Shown: in pieces, positions 1-6,838 of the stretch
Layout: every line of letters begins with the position of its first letter
How positions within the stretch are numbered: position 1 is the first letter of the stretch
Source: DATFYI01 sp035315125
Lineage (GTDB): Bacteria; Chloroflexota; Anaerolineae; Anaerolineales; Anaerolineaceae
Assembly (NCBI GenBank): GCA_035315125.1
Contig: DATFYI010000250.1
Span: 1 to 17,374 of the forward strand
Direction of reading: 5' to 3'
Length of the DNA stretch: 17,374 bases
Program-made: the position numbers and the translations under genes
The notes under the pieces: model-generated
What the model was told of the DNA's origin: nothing
Databases searched by the model: none
Seen by the model: the letters and a program-made list of their open reading frames with translations, nothing else

Positions 1-257
1 TTATAAAGCTGAAGAATCAGTTTCTCTGCCTCATCCAACTCTTTATCATACAAAATAGTATTTATGGTTATATAGATTTTTGCCCAATATTTGTGCGCAT
101 AATTGGCAAGTCGCTCGATATCTTGTAGTGGATTACTGGCAGCCTCACGAGCTCCAAATTGGGGACCGCCAATATAAATAGCGTCGGCTCCGCAATTAAT
201 TGCAGCCAGACCGGTTTCTAAATCTTTAGCAGGTACGAGCAGCTCAATTGATTTCAA
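1..257 (-). CDS. U32-family peptidase (collagenase-like/YegQ-type), N-terminal part, cut by the left window edge
   Basis: The first 85 residues of a minus-strand gene are present; the rest lies beyond the left edge. The start reads LKSIELLVPAKDLETGLAA and is followed by CGADAIYIGGPQFGAR, the opening beta strand and glycine-rich loop typical of U32 peptidases and the related tRNA/ubiquinone hydroxylation proteins. The only start that fits is TTG at 257-255, because an in-frame TAA lies two codons upstream (263-261). No strong ribosome binding site precedes it; an AGG lies about 13 bases upstream. U32 members are proteolytic or act in RNA hydroxylation (RlhA, TrhP) or ubiquinone hydroxylation (UbiU/V); this fragment cannot separate these. 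It is divergent from the glycosyltransferase at 402. Confidence 0.8.
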   Translation of the reverse strand, partial: MKSIELLVPAKDLETGLAAINCGADAIYIGGPQFGAREAASNPLQDIERLANYAHKYWAKIYITINTILYDKELDEAEKLILQLY

Positions 258-301
258 ATATTATTTTTGCCTGTTAACACTAAATAAATTTAGCCCTTCA
301 C

Positions 302-330
302 AGGATACCATTTTGGGTTAGATTGCACAA
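302..330 (-). promoter_or_regulatory. Candidate promoter for the U32 peptidase gene
   Basis: On the minus strand TTGTGC (330-325) and TATCCT (307-302) are separated by exactly 17 bases. They match sigma70 hexamers at 3/6 and 4/6. The predicted transcript start would lie about 40 bases before the TTG start codon. The same stretch holds a small inverted repeat, GGGTT (315-319) and AACCC (329-333). Matches this weak are common by chance. Confidence 0.25.
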
Positions 331-401
331 CCCTGTTTTAAAAGTAATTAAAGAATGAACGGGCATCATTTCCGGCAATCACTATGGAGTAAAATAAACT
401 T

Positions 402-1646
402 ATGAACATTGCCATGATTTCTTATCATACCTGCCCCCTGGCAACTTTGGGCGGAAAAGACACTGGTGGAATGAATGTTTATGTGCGCGAAGTGACCCAT
501 TACCTGGGCCGGCGAGGAGTGCATGTAGATGTCTTCACACGTTCTCAAGATGAACACGTTCCTCATGTGCTACACGATCTGGGTTACGGGAACCGTGTTG
601 TCCACATTCCTGCCGGTCCGGAAGTGCCTTTACCAAAACCGGAATTAGTTAACTATTTACCTCAGTTTGTCGAAGGAATCCGTAAATTTTCAACTGAAAA
701 AAGAATCAAATATGATTTAATCTACAGCCATTACTGGTTATCTGGTATTGCTGCTGATAGCCTGAAGAAGAGTTGGGGGATTCCGGTAGTACATATGTTT
801 CACACACTCGGCTTGATGAAAAATCGTATTGCCCAAAGCCCAGAAGAGCTAGAAGGTGAGTATCGCGTCAATGGCGAACGTCAGGTCCTGCAAATGGCGG
901 ATCGTATTATCGCCCCCACGCTGGCTGAAGAGGCTCAACTATATTTCCTCTACCATGCAGATGTTTCAAAAATCACTATTATACCGCCTGGAGTTGACAC
1001 GGACCATTTTTATCCAATTCCCCCTGACGAAGCCCGCGAAGCCATTCATCTGCCTGTAAATGAAAGAATGCTTTTGTTTGTTGGACGCATCGAGCCTCTT
1101 AAAGGATTAGACACACTTCTAAGAGCTATAGCACATATGCGTGAAACCGGTGTATATAGCCAGGTGCCTCATTATCTGGCTGTTGTGGGCGGAGATCCAA
1201 GCGCCACTGGAGAGAATCTTAGCTCGGAAATGGCTCGCTTGCAAACTCTCTGTAGTGAACTTAACCTAAATGATATGGTTTTATTTCTGGGCAAACGAGA
1301 CCAGGCCAGTTTACCTTATTACTACTCCGCCGCAGATGTGCTCATCATGCCTTCTCATTATGAATCCTTTGGAATGGTAGCTCTTGAAGCTATGGCATGC
1401 GGTACTCCAGTAGTTGCTTCCAGGGTTGGCGGTTTAGCTTTTCTGGTTGCCGATGGTAAGACCGGCTTTGTTTTCCCGGATAACGATTTCATCAATCTTA
1501 GCGAAAAACTAACTCTTTTATTAACCAATCCAGGATTGCGAGATCGACTGGGTCAACAGGCGGCTGACTACGCCCGCCAATATGCCTGGCCAAATATTGT
1601 AAATCGGTTATTGAACACATTCACCGAAGTTTTATGCAACCAATGA
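402..1646 (+). CDS. GT4-family glycosyltransferase, MshA / sucrose-phosphate-synthase type
   Basis: A 414-residue retaining GT-B glycosyltransferase with complete family hallmarks. The N-terminal acceptor domain starts MNIAMISYHTCPL, with the glycine loop GGKDTGGMNVYVRE (17-30) and HYWLSG (110-115). The C-terminal nucleotide-sugar domain has FVGRIEPLKG (226-235; Arg229 and Lys234 contact the diphosphate) and the E-x7-E motif E321-SFGMVAL-E329. The N-terminal half resembles MshA, which transfers GlcNAc to inositol 3-phosphate in mycothiol synthesis, but the same fold and motifs occur in sucrose synthases and many unassigned bacterial GT4 enzymes. The acceptor is therefore unknown, and no mycothiol genes are nearby. 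ATG 402 follows GGAG (386-389) at a long 12-base spacing. It is convergent with the reductase gene ending at 1668, with a 21-base gap and no visible terminator. Confidence 0.88.
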   Translation: MNIAMISYHTCPLATLGGKDTGGMNVYVREVTHYLGRRGVHVDVFTRSQDEHVPHVLHDLGYGNRVVHIPAGPEVPLPKPELVNYLPQFVEGIRKFSTEKRIKYDLIYSHYWLSGIAADSLKKSWGIPVVHMFHTLGLMKNRIAQSPEELEGEYRVNGERQVLQMADRIIAPTLAEEAQLYFLYHADVSKITIIPPGVDTDHFYPIPPDEAREAIHLPVNERMLLFVGRIEPLKGLDTLLRAIAHMRETGVYSQVPHYLAVVGGDPSATGENLSSEMARLQTLCSELNLNDMVLFLGKRDQASLPYYYSAADVLIMPSHYESFGMVALEAMACGTPVVASRVGGLAFLVADGKTGFVFPDNDFINLSEKLTLLLTNPGLRDRLGQQAADYARQYAWPNIVNRLLNTFTEVLCNQ

Positions 1647-1667
1647 AATTATTCATATTAACGAAAA

Positions 1668-2492
1668 TCAAGCTCGATCGTATGAAACAAAAAGCTGTCC
1701 AAAACCATCCAGCCCGTCTTGATCCAGGTAAATTTCGTTGAGTTTCAAATTTATTGGAGGGTCGAGTAATGAACCTTCCAAAATACCGGAAAATGGCCGG
1801 CCCCCTAACAGCCGATTAGCATTTGTCAGGTAAAGACGGTTAAGGACCCGTCCAGATGCAAGGAGATGAAGGATCTTTGGACCTCCGGCTGAGCAAATTG
1901 TTCGATATCCCAGAGCTGATAAAGCTTGTTTTAAAAGAGCTCCTTCGACATTTTTATTACCCGCAACGATAACCTGTATCGATTGTTTTTGAATCTCCTC
2001 AATGCGTTTGGGATCAGCGCTTGAAGTTGTGATAATTACAACTTTACGCTCACCTTTTGTTAGGATCAGTGGGATAGAAAAATCCAGGCTGCTGCTAATA
2101 ATAGCGATATCTGGTTGAGCAGTTAAACCGCGTTTTTCGCGCCATATTTGAAGGTCGGCATAGCGTGGGTCGTTTATCTGTAGTATTTCTTGAGCCCGAC
2201 CCTCCGCTAAATCTCGTAAATACCGACCACTGCTTAGAATCAAATCTGCTTGAGCCACCAATTCTTGAAAAAGCCGCCAGTCGTTTTGATTGGTAATTGT
2301 CTTGGGAATAATAAATCCGGATCCACTGGGATTTGAAATTGCGATGCGACCGTCAATGCTTTTTATAAAATTAGCATAAATAAAAGGCTCATTCTTATCT
2401 TTGGCCAGTTCTCTCAATTTGTGAGACAAATAGGCTCCCCTTAAGGGAACAGTTTGTGACGGTATTGGGTAAATCCGGATAATATTATTCAT
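1668..2492 (-). CDS. RibD C-terminal-domain (dihydrofolate-reductase-fold) NAD(P)H-dependent reductase
   Basis: A 274-residue protein made only of the RibD_C reductase domain. It has NFIKSIDGRIA (41-51), the usual substrate and cofactor strand, and the second nucleotide-binding loop SAGGPKILHLLASGRVLNRL (201-220). In riboflavin synthesis this domain reduces 5-amino-6-ribosylamino-uracil 5'-phosphate. Stand-alone copies without the N-terminal deaminase domain include archaeal ArfC/MJ0671-type reductases and many unassigned enzymes, so a riboflavin role is possible but not shown. The ATG start has no clear Shine-Dalgarno site. It lies 26 bases after the msrA stop, so the two are probably co-transcribed. 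Confidence 0.82.
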   Translation of the reverse strand: MNNIIRIYPIPSQTVPLRGAYLSHKLRELAKDKNEPFIYANFIKSIDGRIAISNPSGSGFIIPKTITNQNDWRLFQELVAQADLILSSGRYLRDLAEGRAQEILQINDPRYADLQIWREKRGLTAQPDIAIISSSLDFSIPLILTKGERKVVIITTSSADPKRIEEIQKQSIQVIVAGNKNVEGALLKQALSALGYRTICSAGGPKILHLLASGRVLNRLYLTNANRLLGGRPFSGILEGSLLDPPINLKLNEIYLDQDGLDGFGQLFVSYDRA

Positions 2493-2518
2493 TTTTTTCG
2501 AGCAACTGAGAGATGTAA

Positions 2519-3088
2519 TTAAGCCTTTAACCGGTCTACATATTTCTTTCGAAACTTGGTCACTTTAGGAGCAATTACAACACGGCAATATCCTTGATCG
2601 GGGTTGTTGGCATAATATTCTTGATGATAATCCTCGGCAGGATAAAAGGACGAAAAAGGAGTCAGCTCGGTTACAATTGGGTCATCCCATACATTTTCTT
2701 CCATTAATTTTCTAATTACTTCCTCGGCTGTTGTTTTTTGTTCAGATGAGTGATAAAAGATTGCTGAACGGTATTGTGAACCAATATCCGCTCCTTGTCG
2801 GTTTAGAGTTGTTGGATCATGTACCGTAAATAAAACTTCCAGAATCTCTTCAAAACTGATTTGTTTGGGATTAAAAGTAATTTGTACCGTCTCAGCGTGA
2901 CCGGTCATACCTGTACAAACCTGGGCATAACTCGGATTTGGCTGTTTCCCACCTGAATAACCTGAAACCACATCTGTTACCCCTTTTAAATTGTCAAATA
3001 CTGCTTCGAGGCACCAAAAACAGCCGCCAGCCAGGGTAGCAATTTCTGAATTCTCGGATGTTTGATTGAAATCTGTGGTCTTTAACAT
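2519..3088 (-). CDS. msrA: Peptide-methionine (S)-S-oxide reductase MsrA
   Basis: A 189-residue, full-length MsrA that reduces the S-epimer of methionine sulfoxide in proteins and free methionine, using thioredoxin. The catalytic motif GCFWC is at 22-26 (nucleophile Cys23). Other family signatures are SGYSGG (42-47), GHAETVQI (63-70), DIGSQYRSAIF (101-111), and the C-terminal HQEYYANNPDQGYC ending at Cys168, a likely resolving cysteine. There is no MsrB fusion and no signal peptide, so it should be cytoplasmic. ATG 3088 has a strong AGGAG a few bases upstream. A 131-base gap separates it from the biotin carrier gene, so it may have its own promoter or be read through from it. It leads into the RibD_C reductase gene. 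Confidence 0.97.
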   Translation of the reverse strand: MLKTTDFNQTSENSEIATLAGGCFWCLEAVFDNLKGVTDVVSGYSGGKQPNPSYAQVCTGMTGHAETVQITFNPKQISFEEILEVLFTVHDPTTLNRQGADIGSQYRSAIFYHSSEQKTTAEEVIRKLMEENVWDDPIVTELTPFSSFYPAEDYHQEYYANNPDQGYCRVVIAPKVTKFRKKYVDRLKA

Positions 3089-3219
3089 TTTTGGTCTCCT
3101 GATAGGATAATCAATACACTTTTTGTGGTTTTTTGACGTCTCTGGTTTAATTATCCTTACCTAAAAATAAAGCAATGAATGGAAAACCAAATCATTTATA
3201 TGGATCTTCGGTGGAATTC

Positions 3220-3654
3220 TTAATCATTAAACTCAATTAACGATTGTCCTTTTTTAACCTTCTCGGTGATATTTACCAATACTGCTGCAATTGTTCCAGC
3301 ACGATTTGAAGAAATCACATTTTTCATTTTCATTGCTTCAATCACACATAGCTCCTGGCCAGGCATAATGTTATCGCCAGGTTTAACCGCTATGGAGATA
3401 ATTGTGCCAGGGATTGGCGCGTTTACCCTATTTATTTTATTTGGGTTTTTTGCCAGCAAATCAGGGGCAACTTCGGGTTGTGCCCTTGAAGAGGAGAGAG
3501 GCTTTTCTTTCGTTAAATTGCGGACCACAGAAGCATCTTCAACGGGCCAGACATCAATTGTCTCATGATCGACTTTAACCTGAATAGGTCGAACGGAGAT
3601 ATCTCCTACCTCAACATTAAATTCTCGATCACCAATTCTGACATGGATATTCAT
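3220..3654 (-). CDS. Biotin carboxyl carrier protein (gamma/BCCP subunit of acyl-CoA carboxylase or decarboxylase)
   Basis: A 144-residue carrier. The C-terminal biotinyl domain (about 78-144) begins NAPIPGTIISIAVKPGD and holds the biotin attachment site EAMKM at 106-110 (Lys109), then KKGQSLIEF. The N-terminal 40 residues are a small beta-rich region and 41-77 form a polar linker. A longer reading frame extends to 3732, but I chose ATG 3654. It overlaps the stop of the upstream 71-residue gene as ATGA, is preceded by GAGGG about 9 bases away, and leaves exactly the compact MNIHVRIGDREFNV start expected for such carriers. It should receive CO2 on biotin and work with the carboxyltransferase encoded two genes upstream. 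Confidence 0.9.
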   Translation of the reverse strand: MNIHVRIGDREFNVEVGDISVRPIQVKVDHETIDVWPVEDASVVRNLTKEKPLSSSRAQPEVAPDLLAKNPNKINRVNAPIPGTIISIAVKPGDNIMPGQELCVIEAMKMKNVISSNRAGTIAAVLVNITEKVKKGQSLIEFND

Positions 3655-3866
3655 CGAGCGGAACCCTCTTGTTTCCGGGAATATGAATTGGAGTGCTGGA
3701 CTAACCGGTGTGTCCGCATTGTATATTGCCAATTGCCGGGCAAGTCTCTCATAAACATTTGGTGAGCATTATAAATCGCTAAGACCACTGCCACTGCTGC
3801 GGCCGCTGCCTGGTAGCGTAAAAGGGCTTTGTTGTTTTCTTCAGGTGATTCTGACTCTGCCAACAT
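3651..3866 (-). CDS. Small accessory protein (71 aa) of the biotin-dependent carboxylase/decarboxylase operon
   Basis: A short gene with an excellent ribosome binding site (GAGGAG, 9 bases before ATG 3866), lying 26 bases after the carboxyltransferase and ending in an ATGA overlap with the biotin carrier start. Both signals argue that it is translated. The protein has an acidic N-terminus (MLAESESPEENN), an alanine/valine-rich helix at about 19-32 (QAAAAAVAVVLAIY), then a Trp46/Arg51 segment and a basic tail. The position matches small OadG/MmdD-type subunits of sodium-pumping decarboxylases. The short helix followed by a Trp-Arg segment also resembles the actinobacterial acyl-CoA carboxylase epsilon subunit (AccE/PccE). 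The hydrophobic stretch is short for a membrane anchor. The family is not established. Confidence 0.68.
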   Translation of the reverse strand: MLAESESPEENNKALLRYQAAAAAVAVVLAIYNAHQMFMRDLPGNWQYTMRTHRLVQHSNSYSRKQEGSAR

Positions 3867-3892
3867 AAAATCCGTCTCCTCATCTCATTAAA

Positions 3893-5437
3893 TTACACAG
3901 GCATGTTGCCATGTTTACGCGGCAATGGGGTTATCGACTTGTTTTTTAGAGCAAGCAATGCAGCGATCACTCGCCCGCGGGTTTCACGCGGCTCAATTAC
4001 CTCGTCGATGACGTCCGCTGCTGCGGCTGCATAGGGCGAGAGATACTTTTTACTATATTCTTCGATCAAGCGGGCGCGTTCAAGCTCCGGGTCATCAGCC
4101 AAATCGATTTGTCTACGATAAAGAATGTTGGCGGCTCCTTCGGCGCCCATGACTGCGATTTCGGCGCTTGGCCAGGCAAAGCTAACATCACAACAGAGCA
4201 CCTTGCTACTCATTACAATGTAGGCTCCCCCGTATGCTTTGCGAGTGACAACGCTGACCATAGGCACACTTGCCTCTGAATATGCATATAGAACTTTGGC
4301 GCCGTGGCGAATAATTCCGCCATGCTCTTGGTCCCTGCCAGGTAGGAAACCAGGGGAATCTACCAAAGTGACGAGTGGAATATTAAAACAATCGCAGAAG
4401 CGTATAAATCGGCATATTTTATCTGCTGCGTCGATATCTAAAACGCCGGCCATAACACTGGGTTCTTGAGCGATGATCCCCACGCTCATGCCAGCCATGC
4501 GAGCTAAACCGATCACGGCATTACGTGCAAAGCTTTTCTGCAGTTCAATAAATGAATCACAGTCAACAATAGATTCAATTACATTGTGCATGCTATAAGC
4601 GATAGTTGGATCGATAGGAACGATGCTATTCAAGGTTTCGTCCATGCGCCAGGGATCGTCCTTGCAATCGAACGATGGGGGGTTATCTATCTGATTTGAA
4701 GGTAAATAGCTCAATACTTTTCGTACAGTAATTAATGCATCTTTTTCACTTTGTGATATCAGGTGAGCCAAACCGCTGATAGATAAGTGTGTTTCAGCTC
4801 CACCAAGGGTCTCAGAATCCACAATTTCACCGGTGACCGATTTAATTACCTCCGGACCAGTCAAAAACATGTAGGATTGTTTCTCGACCATGATAATCAA
4901 ATCAGTCAATGCTGGCGAATACGCTGCACCACCTGCACAAGGTCCCATTATGACACTGATCTGGGGAATAATACCTGAGTAGAGAGAGTTTCGTCGAAAG
5001 ATCTCTGCATATCCACTCAGGCTATGAACGCCTTCCTGAATGCGAGCCCCACCAGAATCAATCATACCGATCACCGGTGCACCTGCTTGGACGGCCAAGT
5101 CCATGATCCGGCAAATTTTTCTGCTTTGCATTTGTCCAAGGGAACCGCCTTGAATTGTAAAATCTTGAGCGTAGATGTAAACTGTGCGACCGTCAATTGA
5201 TCCAAACCCGGTAACAACTCCATCACCTAAAGGCTGTTCAGCTTGCGGATCAATCATTTGTACTGCAAAAGCTTCCATCTCACTGAAAGTGTTTGGATCA
5301 AGCAGAAAACTGATCCGTTCGCGAGCAGTCATTTTTCCCTTTTCATGTTGTTTAGCTATGCGGTCAAAACCACCACCTTGTTTGGATTTCTCGCGAAGAG
5401 CACGTAACTCAAGAATTCGAGGATCTTCTTCTGACAT
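3893..5437 (-). CDS. Acyl-CoA carboxylase carboxyltransferase subunit (PccB / methylmalonyl-CoA decarboxylase alpha, MmdA family)
   Basis: A 514-residue, full-length carboxyltransferase of two crotonase-like halves. It moves the carboxyl group between biotin and an acyl-CoA. The N half has MIDSGGARIQEGVHSLSGY (125-143) and the acyl-CoA oxyanion-hole loop GPCAGGAAYSPAL (165-177). The C half has VDSPGFLPGRDQE (359-371), the biotin-side loop RKAYGGAY (399-406) and AWPSAEIAVMGAEGA (421-435). The length and both oxyanion loops indicate an active enzyme. Whether it carboxylates (propionyl- or acetyl-CoA) or decarboxylates methylmalonyl-CoA cannot be decided: neither biotin carboxylase nor a membrane MmdB subunit is adjacent. 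ATG 5437 follows AGGAGAGG. It starts 11 bases after the MoaD-like gene, so the two are surely co-transcribed. Confidence 0.95.
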   Translation of the reverse strand: MSEEDPRILELRALREKSKQGGGFDRIAKQHEKGKMTARERISFLLDPNTFSEMEAFAVQMIDPQAEQPLGDGVVTGFGSIDGRTVYIYAQDFTIQGGSLGQMQSRKICRIMDLAVQAGAPVIGMIDSGGARIQEGVHSLSGYAEIFRRNSLYSGIIPQISVIMGPCAGGAAYSPALTDLIIMVEKQSYMFLTGPEVIKSVTGEIVDSETLGGAETHLSISGLAHLISQSEKDALITVRKVLSYLPSNQIDNPPSFDCKDDPWRMDETLNSIVPIDPTIAYSMHNVIESIVDCDSFIELQKSFARNAVIGLARMAGMSVGIIAQEPSVMAGVLDIDAADKICRFIRFCDCFNIPLVTLVDSPGFLPGRDQEHGGIIRHGAKVLYAYSEASVPMVSVVTRKAYGGAYIVMSSKVLCCDVSFAWPSAEIAVMGAEGAANILYRRQIDLADDPELERARLIEEYSKKYLSPYAAAAADVIDEVIEPRETRGRVIAALLALKNKSITPLPRKHGNMPV

Positions 5438-5448
5438 AGCCTCTCCTC

Positions 5449-5736
5449 TTAACCACCACCTGAAATGAGTGACATCAAGATTAATCGATCTCCGTCACTT
5501 GGGCACTTTGACATAACCATCGCTGGCTGAGTCAAATCACCATTGATTATAAACAAGTTTGAGCTCAATAAAGAATGCCCGTCATGGTCTATCAGCAGCC
5601 CAATGAGACCCGGGTATTGAATACTCAACCATTGCAGGATCTCTTGGTAAGTCATCTGATTTTCCATTGCAAGCGTTATTTGCTTCTGTTTTATAATTTC
5701 AACAGCTACCCCAGTAAATTCTATAAAAATCTGCAT
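5449..5736 (-). CDS. MoaD/ThiS-like ubiquitin-fold protein with C-terminal GGG
   Basis: A 95-residue protein with a beta-grasp pattern. It begins MQIFIEF, has a central TYQEILQWLSIQYPGL helix (29-44) and ends DGDRLILMSLISGGG, matching the C-terminus of MoaD/ThiS sulfur carriers whose final glycine is adenylated and thiocarboxylated. The terminal Gly is doubled to GGG. I chose ATG 5736. An upstream in-frame TTG at 5757 would fall inside the likely -10 box, and the homologous fold begins at MQIF. It is the first gene of the carboxyltransferase operon, an odd place for a sulfur carrier. It could supply sulfur for molybdopterin (the divergent neighbours encode a molybdenum enzyme), thiamin or another pathway, or be a ubiquitin-like regulator. 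No MoaE, ThiG or E1-like partner is in the window. Confidence 0.75.
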   Translation of the reverse strand: MQIFIEFTGVAVEIIKQKQITLAMENQMTYQEILQWLSIQYPGLIGLLIDHDGHSLLSSNLFIINGDLTQPAMVMSKCPSDGDRLILMSLISGGG

Positions 5737-5756
5737 ATTACGCTCACGTTGAAACA

Positions 5757-5762
5757 ATTATA
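5757..5762 (-). promoter_or_regulatory. Candidate -10 box for the MoaD-like/carboxyltransferase operon
   Basis: TATAAT reads perfectly on the minus strand at 5762-5757, about 20 bases before the ATG at 5736. This implies a very short leader. The best -35 partner at 16-18 bp spacing is only a 3/6 match (CTGGTA), so only the -10 is convincing. A GTGAG about 8 bases before the ATG could serve as a weak ribosome binding site. Confidence 0.45.
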
Positions 5763-5790
5763 CAGGTTAATAAACTTGTACCAGCATAGG

Positions 5791-5813
5791 TCGAATTGAC
5801 TTATTAATTTCGA
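5791..5813. promoter_or_regulatory. Inverted repeat around the -35 box, possible operator
   Basis: TCGAA (5791-5795) and TTCGA (5809-5813) form an inverted repeat with a 13-base centre that contains the -35 hexamer TTGACT. An imperfect AATT extends both arms inward. A repressor or activator bound here would control the rightward catabolic promoter and might affect the leftward one. No regulator gene is in the window, so this rests on symmetry and position only. Confidence 0.3.
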
Positions 5814-5824
5814 TTTGCTATACT
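5796..5824 (+). promoter_or_regulatory. Strong sigma70-type promoter for the molybdenum-hydroxylase cluster
   Basis: TTGACT (5796-5801) and TATACT (5819-5824), each a 5/6 match, are separated by exactly 17 bases. Transcription would start near 5831, leaving an untranslated leader of about 155 bases before ATG 5986. This is the best promoter in the window and the natural entry to the seven plus-strand genes from 5986 to 14048. Confidence 0.65.
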
Positions 5825-5871
5825 TTCACTGAATTCTTAAACACAATTCTAAATTTTCTATCGTTTTATAA

Positions 5872-5901
5872 ATTATTGTATCGCCTAAGTAAAGCAATAA
5901 T
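5872..5901 (+). promoter_or_regulatory. Weak hairpin in the long leader of the catabolic operon
   Basis: ATTATTG (5872-5878) can pair with CAATAAT (5895-5901) around a 16-base loop, inside the roughly 155-base leader. The stem is AT-rich and no poly-T tract follows. I could not match the leader to any riboswitch class I know, including the molybdenum cofactor and purine types. It is recorded because a leader this long is unusual here. Confidence 0.2.
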
Positions 5902-5985
5902 CTTTCGGAAAAGAACACGAGCAAACATATGTGGGGTAACTGCTAATCGACTTCTATCCTTCTGATTGTGAGAAAGGACAAGATT

Positions 5986-6708
5986 ATGAAACTGACACCA
6001 CCTGTCGAAGTTAGCAACAATCAAATCGTTTTTGACGTGAGTGAAATTGAACCTATCCTCCAGGCTCCTCAAATGAAATTGCCGCATTGGCCGGAAGCTA
6101 TGATTCCCCTGAAGGATGGAAGAATTTTGTTTATTCGTGAAGCTAAGCTAGAAGAAGTTCCTGAAATGCTTTTATACATGGAAAAAGTGATGAAAGTGCA
6201 AAAAGATTTTTTTGACATTGTCGGCGTGCGGGTGTATGCAGAAATCCTGGGTTGGGCTCGCAAGCGATTAAAAGATCCTTTCACATTGGTTGGATTAATC
6301 GATGGTGAGTGGGTTGGTCTTGCGAATGGTCGTGTGATGACCGAAGAAATCAGCCTGAGCCTGCATACGATGGCGTTCACGCGGCGTGGTCGAGTGGGCT
6401 GGGCCATGTATTATGCTAAAACCTATTATGCCATGGAAATATTGAAAGCGAAGGAATGGTGGTCTACTTTCGAAAGCTATAATGGTTGGCGAATGGCCGG
6501 CATCGAAATGGCCCAGCCGACTAAACCTTGGCCTCAATTCCAGCATGAACTGGGTGGCGCCAGGGTTTATTACCTGGATCAACCACTTTGGGAGAATGTA
6601 AAAGATTACGCTTTTCAGATGATTGGATCAAATTTCAACTTTGAGATACCCGATGAAGTCAGGAAGGCCAATGAAACCTTTCACATCCCAGCCAAGGTAG
6701 ATTTATGA
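5986..6708 (+). CDS. GNAT-fold-like protein of unknown function, first gene of the cluster
   Basis: A 240-residue soluble protein I cannot assign to a named family. The middle looks like a GCN5-related N-acetyltransferase: ILFIREAKLEEVPEMLLYM (47-65) resembles the opening strand and helix. LVGLIDGEWVGLANGRVM (101-118) resembles the central strands, and EWWSTFESYNGWRMAGIEM (157-175) the late strand and helix. The canonical R/Q-x-x-G-x-G/A acetyl-CoA loop is not obvious; RRGRVGWA (133-140) is the nearest. I chose ATG 5986 over an in-frame GTG at 5968 because AAAGGA (5973-5978) sits 7 bases before it. It leads the co-directional cluster 130 bases ahead of the DUF1116 gene. It could acylate an amine in the pathway or have lost transferase activity. 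Confidence 0.6.
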   Translation: MKLTPPVEVSNNQIVFDVSEIEPILQAPQMKLPHWPEAMIPLKDGRILFIREAKLEEVPEMLLYMEKVMKVQKDFFDIVGVRVYAEILGWARKRLKDPFTLVGLIDGEWVGLANGRVMTEEISLSLHTMAFTRRGRVGWAMYYAKTYYAMEILKAKEWWSTFESYNGWRMAGIEMAQPTKPWPQFQHELGGARVYYLDQPLWENVKDYAFQMIGSNFNFEIPDEVRKANETFHIPAKVDL

Positions 6709-6761
6709 TCCATTTATTATTTTTTACGGATCAAATACTTTATAATTGATCAAAAATCAAT
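6706..6761. repeat. Overlapping GATC-centred inverted repeats between the GNAT-like and DUF1116 genes
   Basis: Three nested dyads occupy the start of this gap. TGATCC (6706-6711, including the stop codon) pairs with GGATCA (6728-6733). GATCAA (6729-6734) pairs with TTGATC (6746-6751). ATTGAT (6745-6750) pairs with ATCAAT (6756-6761). A TATAAT at 6741-6746 lies inside but has no -35 partner. They could be a regulator site or alternative RNA hairpins that set expression of the first gene against the rest. None looks like a classical terminator. Confidence 0.3.
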
Positions 6762-6838
6762 CTGGCAACGTACCAACGCACATCAAGGCTGATTTTCCCA
6801 GCAACTGATTGTAAAAATGTCTTTGGAGGAATTAACCA

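Noticed and set aside
366..566. Minus-strand open frame of 66 codons covering the glycosyltransferase start
   Set aside because: It overlaps a strongly supported gene, has no family features and no ribosome binding site. The many other short frames inside genes were left out for similar reasons.
402..1646. Naming the glycosyltransferase mshA
   Set aside because: The motifs fit MshA but also sucrose-phosphate-synthase-like and other GT4 enzymes, and no mycothiol pathway gene is present.
3655..3732. Extending the biotin carrier protein upstream to give 170 residues
   Set aside because: The extension lies inside the 71-residue accessory gene in another frame. ATG 3654 overlaps that gene's stop as ATGA and has its own GAGGG site.
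5737..5757. TTG start at 5757 for the MoaD-like protein
   Set aside because: It would fall on the TATAAT box, and the beta-grasp fold begins at MQIF after ATG 5736.
5968..5985. GTG start for the GNAT-like gene, giving six extra residues
   Set aside because: The AAAGGA ribosome binding site at 5973-5978 lies within this extension and is correctly spaced for ATG 5986.
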